Assembly: GCA_009841635.1 (NCBI GenBank)
Contig: VXLJ01000036.1
Location: 1 to 40,821 of the forward strand
From: Gammaproteobacteria bacterium
GTDB lineage: Bacteria; Pseudomonadota; Gammaproteobacteria; Pseudomonadales; Azotimanducaceae
Length of the DNA: 40,821 nt
Direction: 5' to 3'
Part shown: positions 7,733 to 15,361 of the stretch, in pieces
How positions within the stretch are numbered: the first letter of the stretch is position 1
Layout: every line of letters starts with the position of its first letter
The notes under the pieces: model-generated
Databases searched by the model: none
What the model saw: the letters and a program-made list of their open reading frames with translations, nothing else
Told to the model about the DNA's origin: nothing
Made by a program: the position numbers and the translations under genes

Positions 7733-8915
7733 CTTTGCCTTGCAGTAAGTTGACCAATTCGCCATCCACAACTCTGCGCACGTCAAGATAGCTCATGTCG
7801 AATTGGCGAGCTAGGGCACTGACGTCATCGTGTTCAGCCTTCCATCGTGTTGAGCCATCGGGTAAATCAACGATCTTCACACGCACATCGCCGAGACTAG
7901 TCGAAATAGTCGTCATACGCCGCGGCAGCATGGTTTTTTCAACCAACCACGAGCGCACACCGATCGTCGTTGAGTGTTGCAAGATTGCTCGAATGATTGC
8001 GTCTTTTTGCTCCGGTGCCGCAAGTACTGAAAGTTTGGTACCAGGCCGAGATTTCTTCATGACGATAGGTGTATAGAAGACGTCTTTTGCACCGAGTTCG
8101 AATAGACGTTCACTTAGTGGTTCATATGCCTCAGGCGTCATGTCGTCGACGTTGCACTCAATAAATATGTCCGAGTCCAATTCGAACAACGAGTTGATCT
8201 CACCGACAGATACACGCACCACATTGGGTCGTTCAAAATCCTTTTTACCAACGCCGTAAGCAGTTTTTTGTGCTCGAAACGTCGTGGGATTTTCCCATGC
8301 TGACACAGCATGTCGCAACACAGTCGCTCCAGTAGGCGTTGTCGCTTCACCTGCAACATTGCCACGCTGTGTTGGACAATCGGTTAATAAAAGTGCCGTA
8401 GCTGGTGCGGGTACAGGAAAAAGGCCATGCGCACATTTGACCATGCCTGACCCAAGTTCAACACCACCGCAATAAACCATGTCGGGATTCAAGTAATCTA
8501 GGCAAATCGCGGCACCGACGATGTCCACGATCGCATCTACCGCACCAACCTCGTGGAAGTGAACTTGATCAATAGGGATATCGTGAACTTGCGCCTCGGC
8601 ATTACCGAGCAATTCGAACATGCTTGTTGCACGATTTTTAACGTTTGCACTCAAGCTGGACTCAGCGATGATTCGCTTGATGTCCGACAGGTGACGTGAG
8701 GACGGTTGCGCCTCAGTAAGTTCTACTGTAACTGAGGTCCCTGTAATTCCGAGCTTTTTTCCGCGGGATACCTTTAAGCGAAAACTATTGTCCAGCTCTA
8801 ATTTGCTCAATTGCTCTTGCAAATGAGTCTGGGGCACTCCTAAATCAAGCATAGCGCCCAGATGCATGTCGCCTGCCATGCCGCTGAAGCATTCGTACAA
8901 CAGTGCTTTCGGCAT
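7722..8915 (-). CDS. larC: LarC, nickel insertase (cyclometallase) of the nickel-pincer cofactor
   Basis: LarC inserts Ni(II) into P2TMN in a CTP-dependent reaction to complete the nickel-pincer cofactor. Recognised from YECFSGMAGDMHLGAMLDLG at the start, HFHEVGAVDAIVDIVG near residue 120, GEATTPTGA near 190, and the second-domain FIECNVDDMTPEAYE segment with TPIVMKKSRPGTK. The 397-residue protein is one continuous reading frame; in Lactobacillus plantarum the two halves are joined only by a programmed frameshift. The ATG is 19 bases after the stop of the upstream reductase gene, and the 3' end overlaps larB, so the genes form one operon. Confidence 0.93.
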   Translation of the reverse strand: MPKALLYECFSGMAGDMHLGAMLDLGVPQTHLQEQLSKLELDNSFRLKVSRGKKLGITGTSVTVELTEAQPSSRHLSDIKRIIAESSLSANVKNRATSMFELLGNAEAQVHDIPIDQVHFHEVGAVDAIVDIVGAAICLDYLNPDMVYCGGVELGSGMVKCAHGLFPVPAPATALLLTDCPTQRGNVAGEATTPTGATVLRHAVSAWENPTTFRAQKTAYGVGKKDFERPNVVRVSVGEINSLFELDSDIFIECNVDDMTPEAYEPLSERLFELGAKDVFYTPIVMKKSRPGTKLSVLAAPEQKDAIIRAILQHSTTIGVRSWLVEKTMLPRRMTTISTSLGDVRVKIVDLPDGSTRWKAEHDDVSALARQFDMSYLDVRRVVDGELVNLLQGKDGY

Positions 8916-8934
8916 GGTGATCGGCGATTAGGGT

Positions 8935-10167
8935 TTAGGCGAGCAATTCGTGAGTCGAATCACAAAGCGATGCAATGTTCAAGTCATACGTGCACGCATT
9001 CCGGCAGGGTTCACCACTACAGCTCATACAGGCGGACGCGTTTGTGTCTAACATCGCGTATTCCTCGCGGGCCATTTGAACGTCGCCGTAATCTACTGCG
9101 TACATGCGTGTGCGGAGCACTTCACCGATTTCAACTTTGTATGGGCACGCACCGTAACAGTTATTACATAGCGGTCGACAGTATGAATCATCGTTCAAGG
9201 CCGCATATTGCTTCAACAAGCGCATGTCATGGGATTCGACGCGCTCAGACCCGGACGCGCCAAGAAATTCATTGATCTGCGGTTCTGAAGACATCGTGAT
9301 GACGACCGCATCGACATTCTTATTCGAAAGAACCCATCGAAACGCCGCTTGAGCAAACGTTCCGTCGCTTGTTTCCCAAGCTCGCATGTCATTTAGACGA
9401 GCACCTCGCAAAGTTTTCATAACTGTGACGCCAACGTCGAGTTCTTTCGCGCGAACTAACAATCTCGGCAACTCAGGTTGTACTGCGACAAAGTCCATGC
9501 GTTTGGTCAGTTTTTCGTAGAAAGCCGGATCTTCGCCAAAGTTATAAGCGACCAATATGACGTCAGCCATATCCTGATCAAAGGCATACGTAAGACACCG
9601 ATCTAAATAGCCGGCGTGCCCCGATACACCGCTATAACGAATCTTGCCTTGTTCTTTAGCCCGGGCTATGAACTCGTTCCAGCTTTCAGACGACAATCGA
9701 GCAACTTCATTGACGGCGTGGCACATATAGACGTCTATGTAATCAGTTTGAAGACGCTTCAAACTCGTTTCCAACTGTTCCATATGCCACTCAAGCGAAG
9801 CATCTGCATCGGTCACTGACTTAGAAACGATGTAGACATCCTCACGCATACCTTTCAATGCGTTTCCAAGAGTGGTTTCCGATTGCCCTCGGGTATAGCT
9901 ATAGGCAGAATCGAAGTAATTGATGCCTCGGTCTAGTGCAGCGTGAACTAGGTTTTCTTGGCCATTACGCAGATTGCTTGTACCCATTGAAATATCGGAA
10001 ATTTCGAGATTGGTACGACCAAGACGATGGTATGCCTGAACCATTGACGGTTTAGAGGCATCCAGAGCGTTAACTCGTGGCGCTAGGGCCGCCGCAGTAC
10101 CAGCGATGCCTGTTGCGGCTGACCAACGCAAGAAATTACGTCGATTCGCTTCAATTGAATTTGCCAT
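8935..10167 (-). CDS. Tat-exported aldo/keto reductase with C-terminal iron-sulfur cluster domain
   Basis: A 410-residue protein. I chose the ATG at 10167 because AGGAAG lies 7 bases upstream and the sequence then starts with a twin-arginine signal (NRRNFLRW near residues 8-15); the longer frame to 10224 places a basic extension before it. The barrel keeps the full aldo/keto reductase tetrad: NYFDSAYSY, YIVSKS and VYMCH. The C-terminus adds two cysteine groups, C-x3-C-x2-C-x3-CP (CRPLCNNCYGACP) and C-x2-C-x4-C-x3-C, likely to bind [4Fe-4S] clusters. That suggests electron transfer in the periplasm rather than simple NADPH reduction. It is the first gene of the larCBE operon, so its substrate may be a hydroxy or keto acid or sugar; this is inference. 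Confidence 0.88.
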   Translation of the reverse strand: MANSIEANRRNFLRWSAATGIAGTAAALAPRVNALDASKPSMVQAYHRLGRTNLEISDISMGTSNLRNGQENLVHAALDRGINYFDSAYSYTRGQSETTLGNALKGMREDVYIVSKSVTDADASLEWHMEQLETSLKRLQTDYIDVYMCHAVNEVARLSSESWNEFIARAKEQGKIRYSGVSGHAGYLDRCLTYAFDQDMADVILVAYNFGEDPAFYEKLTKRMDFVAVQPELPRLLVRAKELDVGVTVMKTLRGARLNDMRAWETSDGTFAQAAFRWVLSNKNVDAVVITMSSEPQINEFLGASGSERVESHDMRLLKQYAALNDDSYCRPLCNNCYGACPYKVEIGEVLRTRMYAVDYGDVQMAREEYAMLDTNASACMSCSGEPCRNACTYDLNIASLCDSTHELLA

Positions 10168-10296
10168 CCGGGAACTTCCTGACGAAAAAGAGCGCCGTCG
10201 CTTTAGCACGACTAACATTCGCACCCGACTAATGTACGACTTCTTCTTGCATTTCGCAAGTTAAAACGAAGCGATTTAATCAATTGAGGTGACGAA

Positions 10297-11187
10297 TTGC
10301 CTGAGTACGACAACTATGACAACCTAATTATTGACCGCGTCGGCACCGATGGCCGCGTAGGTCGCATTCAGCTGCATCGACCAGAAAAATTGAATGCCCT
10401 CTCGCAAGAGTTGCTTTTTGAGTTCAACGACGTGCTGCACGACATGGAAGCAGACGATTCAATTCGTGTGATTATCGTGCGTGGTACAGAGCGTGCTTTT
10501 TCTTCAGGTTATGACTTGACGCCGAGTGGTGGTCGCGGCGCGGACGGCGTTGTACGTCGCCATAAGAGCGTCGACGAAAAGGGTCGTCGGTTAGTTATGG
10601 GCATTCGCACCGGCATGCAACAAATCACTGACATTCATATGTACTTCTGGAATATGGCGAAAGTCACTATTGCGCAAGTAAATGGATATGCGATCGCTGG
10701 TGGTTGCGAGCTTTGCATGATGGCTGACTTAGTATGCGTCGCAGAAGATGCACAGCTTGGCCATCCTGGCTTGCGTGGTCTCGGAACCTCTCGAACAGGC
10801 GTCATTTGGCCTTTAGTGATCGGCATGCGTAAGGCGAAAGAACTCTACTACACAGGTGAAAACGTATCAGGAGTTGAAGCAGAGCGCATCGGCATGGTTA
10901 ATTACGCATGGCCGAAAGAGGAACTTGAAGCGCGAACCACTGCATTTGCGGATCGGCTCGCGATCATGTCCGCCGACCATCTCGCAATTCTCAAGTTGAA
11001 CATGAATCGTTTTTACGAAAACATGGGCATTTATTCGTCGGTTCGAACGAGTACCGATCTAGACGCTGCCGGGCAAATGACTGGATTTAGCTACCAGTGG
11101 CAGGACAAGGTACAAGAATTAGGGTTCCGCACCGCGGTCGACTGGCGCGACGGGCCATTCCGAGAGATGGATACCTATAAAGAGTAA
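10297..11187 (+). CDS. Enoyl-CoA hydratase/isomerase (crotonase) family protein
   Basis: A 296-residue crotonase-fold protein. It starts at a TTG (10297) preceded by GAGGTGA, a good ribosome binding site at 10286-10292. The CoA-binding and oxyanion-hole features are present: HRPEKLNAL near 27, FSSGYDL near 69, and AIAGGCEL at 132-139. The first catalytic Glu of rat hydratase (Glu144) is kept as Glu138, but the second (Glu164) aligns with Gly158 in GHPGLRGLG. It is therefore unlikely to be a classical hydratase and could be an isomerase, thioesterase, dehalogenase or decarboxylase-like member. It is divergent from the larCBE operon, with 129 bases between starts, and has no co-directional partner close by. 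Confidence 0.85.
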   Translation: MPEYDNYDNLIIDRVGTDGRVGRIQLHRPEKLNALSQELLFEFNDVLHDMEADDSIRVIIVRGTERAFSSGYDLTPSGGRGADGVVRRHKSVDEKGRRLVMGIRTGMQQITDIHMYFWNMAKVTIAQVNGYAIAGGCELCMMADLVCVAEDAQLGHPGLRGLGTSRTGVIWPLVIGMRKAKELYYTGENVSGVEAERIGMVNYAWPKEELEARTTAFADRLAIMSADHLAILKLNMNRFYENMGIYSSVRTSTDLDAAGQMTGFSYQWQDKVQELGFRTAVDWRDGPFREMDTYKE

Positions 11188-11275
11188 TACATCCACTCCA
11201 ACTGATCCGCGCGAGCAATTGATCTCGCCAATTTAGGTAAGGGTTCGCGTGGATCGGTGAGTTATTTTCGATAAT

Positions 11276-11938
11276 TTATTGATCTTCTTGAGGTTTGTAG
11301 GGAGGTTCGCCCCAGTCTTTAGTTGAGTTTTGTTTGAATATCCTTTGTATTTCAGGCACTAACGTATGCAATAAATGTGCACCAGTATGTACCTGTGAAC
11401 GGTTACGGCTACCGTTTTTTGTCGCACTACCGTGGACAAGCTGGTTGCGAAGTACGTTGAGCCGATCGAAAATTATGATCAGTAGAGATTCCAGTGAACC
11501 TTGTTGCGTTAGAGCTTTTTGAGCACTGTTTTTGCTTGCATCCATCGCTTCCCGCCATTTTGTATCGTCCTCACCGTCTTTTATAGCCTCCCAATAACGA
11601 CCATATACAAACTTATTGTTCAGCAAAGGCTGAATGGTTTGCGAATACTGTTGCCACATGAGGTGATAGAGTCCACCTTCCTGCTTATCAAATTCCTGCA
11701 GACGGCGAAGAAAGGCGTCGCGCTCTGTCTTTGCTGGCGATGTGGGAGGATCTTGCGAGGTTACAGCGTTATCGACAGCAAATAAAGAGTTAAGCGAAAT
11801 CCAATAAAAAATAACCGCCGAATCGAAATCGCCTTCGCTAAAGCACGTTTTGGCGGCCTCTGACCAGCTCTCGCTACGTCGCCATCGCAATTTATGGTTA
11901 TCTAGGTGCGGATTTAATGGCGTTGCCTTTACCTTCAC
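11276..11938 (-). CDS. HEPN-domain protein (putative ribonuclease-fold)
   Basis: A 220-residue, mostly helical, cytoplasmic protein with no signal peptide. Residues 22-60 (SWSEAAKTCF, AVIFYWISLNSLFAVDN) form the helix pair typical of HEPN domains, and residues 164-169 read RNQLVH, fitting the R-x4-H catalytic signature of HEPN RNases with the polar residue after Arg. The C-terminal tail is charged and probably flexible. HEPN proteins occur as toxins, defence effectors or RNA-processing factors. No MNT nucleotidyltransferase antitoxin or other defence gene lies beside it; its neighbours are a crotonase and an RNA methyltransferase. Function therefore stays open. Confidence 0.65.
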   Translation of the reverse strand: MKVKATPLNPHLDNHKLRWRRSESWSEAAKTCFSEGDFDSAVIFYWISLNSLFAVDNAVTSQDPPTSPAKTERDAFLRRLQEFDKQEGGLYHLMWQQYSQTIQPLLNNKFVYGRYWEAIKDGEDDTKWREAMDASKNSAQKALTQQGSLESLLIIIFDRLNVLRNQLVHGSATKNGSRNRSQVHTGAHLLHTLVPEIQRIFKQNSTKDWGEPPYKPQEDQ

Positions 11939-12014
11939 ATCTCAATTGAATATACATATAAAGGTGCAAAGCATAGTTAGCTGTTCTAATCAATTTCATC
12001 TTTGAATCCGAAGC

Positions 12015-12863
12015 GTGGCCGAATCTGAATTCCAAGCGAACGCAGTTAGCAGTCGCATAACTAGCACCAAAAACCCGCTTCTGCAATCGGTACGCAAGCT
12101 TCTTAAACGCCGCTACCGTGATGAGCTAGGTTTAGTTCGCATTGAAGGCACACGTGAAATTGATCGTGCGTTAGAAGCGGGAATACAGTTCGAATACGCA
12201 ATTTACTGCGAGTCGCTATCACGTTTCGAACGAGCTAGAAAGACGGTTGAAAGATTGCGATCGGCAGGACTTCAAACACTTTACTCGACGACGACCGAAG
12301 TATTTCTCAAATTTTCCCAATGGCAAAATCCAGATGGCTTGTTGGTCGTGGGGAGGCAACCTAGCACGAAGCTACATGACATTCAAAGTACTGTGGGCGA
12401 TATATACCTGGTTGTGGATGGCGTAGAGAAACCGGGAAATTTAGGCAGCATGCTACGCACAGCGGATGCAACAGGATGTGCCGCGGTGATTGTCACTGAT
12501 CCTGCGCTTGACCTCTTCAATCCAAATGTGATTCGAGCTAGCCTGGGCACAGTTTTCTCAAAAACGTGCGTCGTCGTATCGGCGAATGATGCTGCTGAAT
12601 GGCTAAGGTCAAGTGGTTGTCGGATCGTGGCTACATCACCTAGTGCCTCAGTCAGTTATCTGGACACCAATCTCGCCGGTGATTGTGCCATGGTCATTGG
12701 TAGTGAAAAAGATGGTCTCACTGAATTCTGGCTAGCAGCGAGTGATGAGTTAGTAAAGCTACCAAACCTTGGTGCCGCGGACTCATTGAATGCGGCCATG
12801 TCCGCTACTGCGTTGTTGTTTGAGTCTTATCGCCAGCGTCAATCACCACTGACTGCAAGTTAG
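12015..12863 (+). CDS. TrmH/SpoU-family RNA 2'-O-methyltransferase
   Basis: A 282-residue SPOUT methyltransferase. The N-terminal part (ITSTKNPLLQSVRKLLKRRYRDE and VRIEGTREIDRALEAG) is the substrate-binding domain seen in RlmB-like enzymes. The C-terminal knotted domain carries the three SpoU motifs: EKPGNLGSMLRTADATGC, VIGSEKDGL, and LPNLGAADSLNAAMSA near the end. It should methylate the 2'-hydroxyl of a ribose in rRNA or tRNA with S-adenosylmethionine; the target nucleotide cannot be told. The start is a GTG at 12015; no strong ribosome binding site is seen. It diverges from the HEPN gene, with 76 bases between the starts. Confidence 0.9.
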   Translation: MAESEFQANAVSSRITSTKNPLLQSVRKLLKRRYRDELGLVRIEGTREIDRALEAGIQFEYAIYCESLSRFERARKTVERLRSAGLQTLYSTTTEVFLKFSQWQNPDGLLVVGRQPSTKLHDIQSTVGDIYLVVDGVEKPGNLGSMLRTADATGCAAVIVTDPALDLFNPNVIRASLGTVFSKTCVVVSANDAAEWLRSSGCRIVATSPSASVSYLDTNLAGDCAMVIGSEKDGLTEFWLAASDELVKLPNLGAADSLNAAMSATALLFESYRQRQSPLTAS

Positions 12864-12894
12864 TGCAGGATTTTGCTATGACACATGGCTAAGG

Positions 12895-13668
12895 CTAATT
12901 GACTTGATTTTGCTCTTTTAAGGCGCGGCGAACCGACCAGCTGAGTTTGGCATCGCCGATCCCATAATCCCATACGTGATTCTCATTTAATGCGAATACG
13001 TAGCGATATTTAGATGGACGAGACCTATAGCTTAGATTGTCCGTGTCGAGCAGGCGCATCCCACCGCTCACTTGATTTACAGCGACGAGTGCATGGTGCT
13101 CACGTTTGAACCTAGAGTACACGACTACCACTCGGAGGTCACTTGACGGCACGCCGAGTAAACGAAGTAGCTGGTATTTCGCAGTGGCGTAGTCTTCACA
13201 ATCGCCGCCTCGCTGTAAGAACTCGACCAGAGTGGACCATCTTTGGCCAACAACGATGTTACTGTCAGCAACGCTCACGACACGGCGTCGATCTTGCCTA
13301 TATTTTGAAAAGCGATTGATGTATCGATTGACCAGATTGATTTGCTGATTTCGGTCTAAATCTGCCCCTTTGGTGAGTAGGCGTCGAATGGATTTCAATC
13401 GGCCTTTACACTCAAGCTGTTCATTGAGACACGCATTGATCTCTTTGTTTTGCGCTTCAATTCGAGAAAGCAAATCTACCCAGCTTGCTACTTCTTCTAC
13501 GGTACTGATTAAGGCTTCGTTGTTGTCGAATAACCCGCCGTTGTGACTGTCTACACTTGCACTTAAGGATCTGATCGACATACAAGCAATCACCATGAGA
13601 AAGAGGCTCAATGCCTTCTTCAAAGCGCTTGTGTGGGGCTCCGTTGTTCTCGTTCTACCAATGCTCAC
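12895..13668 (-). CDS. Exported bacterial transglutaminase-like cysteine peptidase (BTLCP/LapG-like)
   Basis: A papain-fold protein with GGDCEDYA (Cys157 from the longest start), EHHALVAV (His191/192) and LLDTDN (Asp near 208-210), the Cys-His-Asp set of the BTLCP/DUF920 family that includes the periplasmic protease LapG. Family members cut surface adhesins or process cell-envelope proteins. An export signal (KKALSLFLMVIACMSI, possible cleavage after Ala37) is read from the GTG at 13668 or a TTG at 13623; an ATG at 13596 would cut into it. No start has a good ribosome binding site, so the 5' end is uncertain. With the long starts it overlaps the divergent lipoprotein gene by 29 to 74 bases. 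No LapD/GGDEF partner is visible here. Confidence 0.8.
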   Translation of the reverse strand: MSIGRTRTTEPHTSALKKALSLFLMVIACMSIRSLSASVDSHNGGLFDNNEALISTVEEVASWVDLLSRIEAQNKEINACLNEQLECKGRLKSIRRLLTKGADLDRNQQINLVNRYINRFSKYRQDRRRVVSVADSNIVVGQRWSTLVEFLQRGGDCEDYATAKYQLLRLLGVPSSDLRVVVVYSRFKREHHALVAVNQVSGGMRLLDTDNLSYRSRPSKYRYVFALNENHVWDYGIGDAKLSWSVRRALKEQNQVN

Positions 13669-14773
13669 CGCGTGTCAATCTATCACGAATTTCGAGGTGC
13701 AACGCGAGCCACCGTTGGCGTTGCTAACGCCGCACCAATTTGATTTTAGTAGATCACTAGCCAGGCCTCCTGCACATATGTCTTTGGTCATCACCGATGA
13801 AATGCGAGCATTTGTAGAGCCGGACATCGCCAAGGTAAAAAACGAACGTGCGCGAGTTCATGCACTTATTCGCAAACTTGCTGTTGAAGGGTATTACAGC
13901 GACACTTATGTAGATGGGCTAACGCAAAGCGCGGCAGCGACATTTACTTCTAAAAAAGGTAACTGTTTGTCGTATACGCATATGTTCATTGCATTAGCAC
14001 GCGCAGCGGGTCTAGATGCTCGGTACGAACTAGTGAACGCGCCACCAACATACATCGCCAATGAAGGTGTATTAGTGCATCTAGTACATATACGTTTGCG
14101 GGTTCTATTACCGAGCCGGTTGTATCGAGAACGATATGTCTCAATCGATTTCAATCGCCACAGTGTTAAGGAATTTCAGGGTAGAGTAGTGTCTGACCAG
14201 TTCGCTCGTTCGCTTCACTACGCAAATGACGCAGTAGAGTATTGGCGTAGCGGGGACAACAACTTGGCGTTTGCCTACATCGGACATGCGATCAAATTGG
14301 CTCCGAAGCATCCAGATCACTGGGTTAATCTAGCGACGTTTTACAAACGTCTCGGGTTATCCGAAGAAGCCCTGCAAATTAACCGTTATGCGCTCTCGCT
14401 TGACAAGTCACATGTCGTCGCACTTGCGGGTATTTTGGAGCATGCGCAAGGAGCCGAATTTGTTCGTTTAAAAACGAAAGTAGAACGCCGTCGCGCGAAG
14501 AATCCGTACTACCAATTTGCGTTGGCGCAGCGAGCTTTTGAATATAGTCAAATGGCGGAAGCCTTGTTTTTCATCGATCGCTCTCTGGCGTTAGAACGTC
14601 GCAATCACCGGTTTTTTGAACTAAAGGGCAGCATTTTGAAATCGCTGAACAACTATGAGGAAGCATATTCGAGTTACGAAAATGCGTTAAATTTCGCCAA
14701 AACTCCGGCTGAGAAACAGCGCTATCAGCGGGAGTTGGATGTATTGGATCAATTGCTCACCGGGAAGGCCTGA
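13595..14773 (+). CDS. Transglutaminase-like lipoprotein with TPR repeats
   Basis: A 392-residue protein with a lipoprotein signal: basic MRKR, a hydrophobic stretch, and a lipobox LTAC with the acylated Cys at 27. Residues about 80-170 are a transglutaminase-like core (KKGNCLSYTHMFIALARAAGL with Cys124, then His162/165 in a VHLVHIRL strand). From about 215 onward are TPR helices (LAFAYIGHAIKLAP, HWVNLATFYKRLGLSEEAL and further repeats). It probably sits on the inside of the outer membrane and acts as a scaffold or peptidase-like factor. It is divergent from another transglutaminase-fold exported protein, and the first codons overlap on opposite strands. The ATG at 13595 is supported by the lipobox. 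Confidence 0.85.
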   Translation: MRKRLNAFFKALVWGSVVLVLPMLTACQSITNFEVQREPPLALLTPHQFDFSRSLARPPAHMSLVITDEMRAFVEPDIAKVKNERARVHALIRKLAVEGYYSDTYVDGLTQSAAATFTSKKGNCLSYTHMFIALARAAGLDARYELVNAPPTYIANEGVLVHLVHIRLRVLLPSRLYRERYVSIDFNRHSVKEFQGRVVSDQFARSLHYANDAVEYWRSGDNNLAFAYIGHAIKLAPKHPDHWVNLATFYKRLGLSEEALQINRYALSLDKSHVVALAGILEHAQGAEFVRLKTKVERRRAKNPYYQFALAQRAFEYSQMAEALFFIDRSLALERRNHRFFELKGSILKSLNNYEEAYSSYENALNFAKTPAEKQRYQRELDVLDQLLTGKA

Positions 14774-14858
14774 GATTCACCTGTTAGCTTGAATTGATAT
14801 AGCTGTTTGCAGTACCTTCACCAAATTAAAATTCCACGGTCAGCATCTCCCATTCGCC

Positions 14859-15287
14859 ATGAGCTACGACCCCGACAACGTATTTGCGCGCATATTGCGA
14901 GGCGAATTGCCAGCCCATGTGGTTGAAGAAACTGAACATACGCTCACGTTTATGGATGTCATGCCTCGAGCTGACGGGCACGCTCTTGTGATTCCGAAAG
15001 AACATGCGTCAAACATTCATGAGATATCCAATGAAAGTGTGCAGTACGTGATTAAGCAAGTCAAACGCGTTGCATCTGCTGCACAGCAAGTATTTCCTGA
15101 TCAAGGGATACGAGTGGTGCAGTTGAATGGCTCGGAAGCAGGTCAGTCGGTCTTTCATTTACATTTTCACGTCATTCCATCGTCAGATGGAGTGAACTTC
15201 GGATTCCATGGCCATGCGTCTGCAGACGCCGATTCATTGGCTAAGCATGCAGCGCGCCTTAAAGCTGCCTTGAGCGGCATCAAGTAG
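14859..15287 (+). CDS. HIT-family nucleotide hydrolase/transferase
   Basis: A 142-residue histidine-triad protein. The triad HLHFHVIPS places His at 100, 102 and 104; His102 is the expected nucleophile. The N-terminal DNVFARILRGELPAHVV and the FMDVMPRADGHALVIPKEH segments are those of the HinT branch, which hydrolyses adenosine phosphoramidates and lysyl-AMP-like compounds. The zinc-type Cys pair seen in some HIT proteins near the N-terminus is absent. Starts at an ATG 85 bases after the TPR lipoprotein gene and is followed by a hairpin, so it may be the last gene of that transcript. Confidence 0.92.
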   Translation: MSYDPDNVFARILRGELPAHVVEETEHTLTFMDVMPRADGHALVIPKEHASNIHEISNESVQYVIKQVKRVASAAQQVFPDQGIRVVQLNGSEAGQSVFHLHFHVIPSSDGVNFGFHGHASADADSLAKHAARLKAALSGIK

Positions 15288-15294
15288 CTTTTAG

Positions 15295-15319
15295 TACATG
15301 CATTTCACTGCATGTATTT
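15295..15319 (+). terminator. Hairpin, probable terminator after the HIT gene
   Basis: Perfect 8-base arms TACATGCA (15295-15302) and TGCATGTA (15309-15316), loop TTTCAC, followed by TTT then G. The short T run makes it a moderate terminator candidate; it lies between the HIT gene and typA. Confidence 0.5.
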
Positions 15320-15361
15320 GATACAACATACTGATTTAAAAGAAGAATTTATTTTTAGACC

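Noticed and set aside
8862-9275. Plus-strand 137-residue frame across larC and the Fe-S reductase genes
   Set aside because: It is antisense to two well-supported genes, rich in Arg/His/Cys, and shows no domain or ribosome binding site.
3984-10296. LarA (DUF2088) or lactate racemase gene near larCBE
   Set aside because: No protein in the cluster shows LarA features; the neighbours are reductase, MFS carrier, exonuclease and crotonase.
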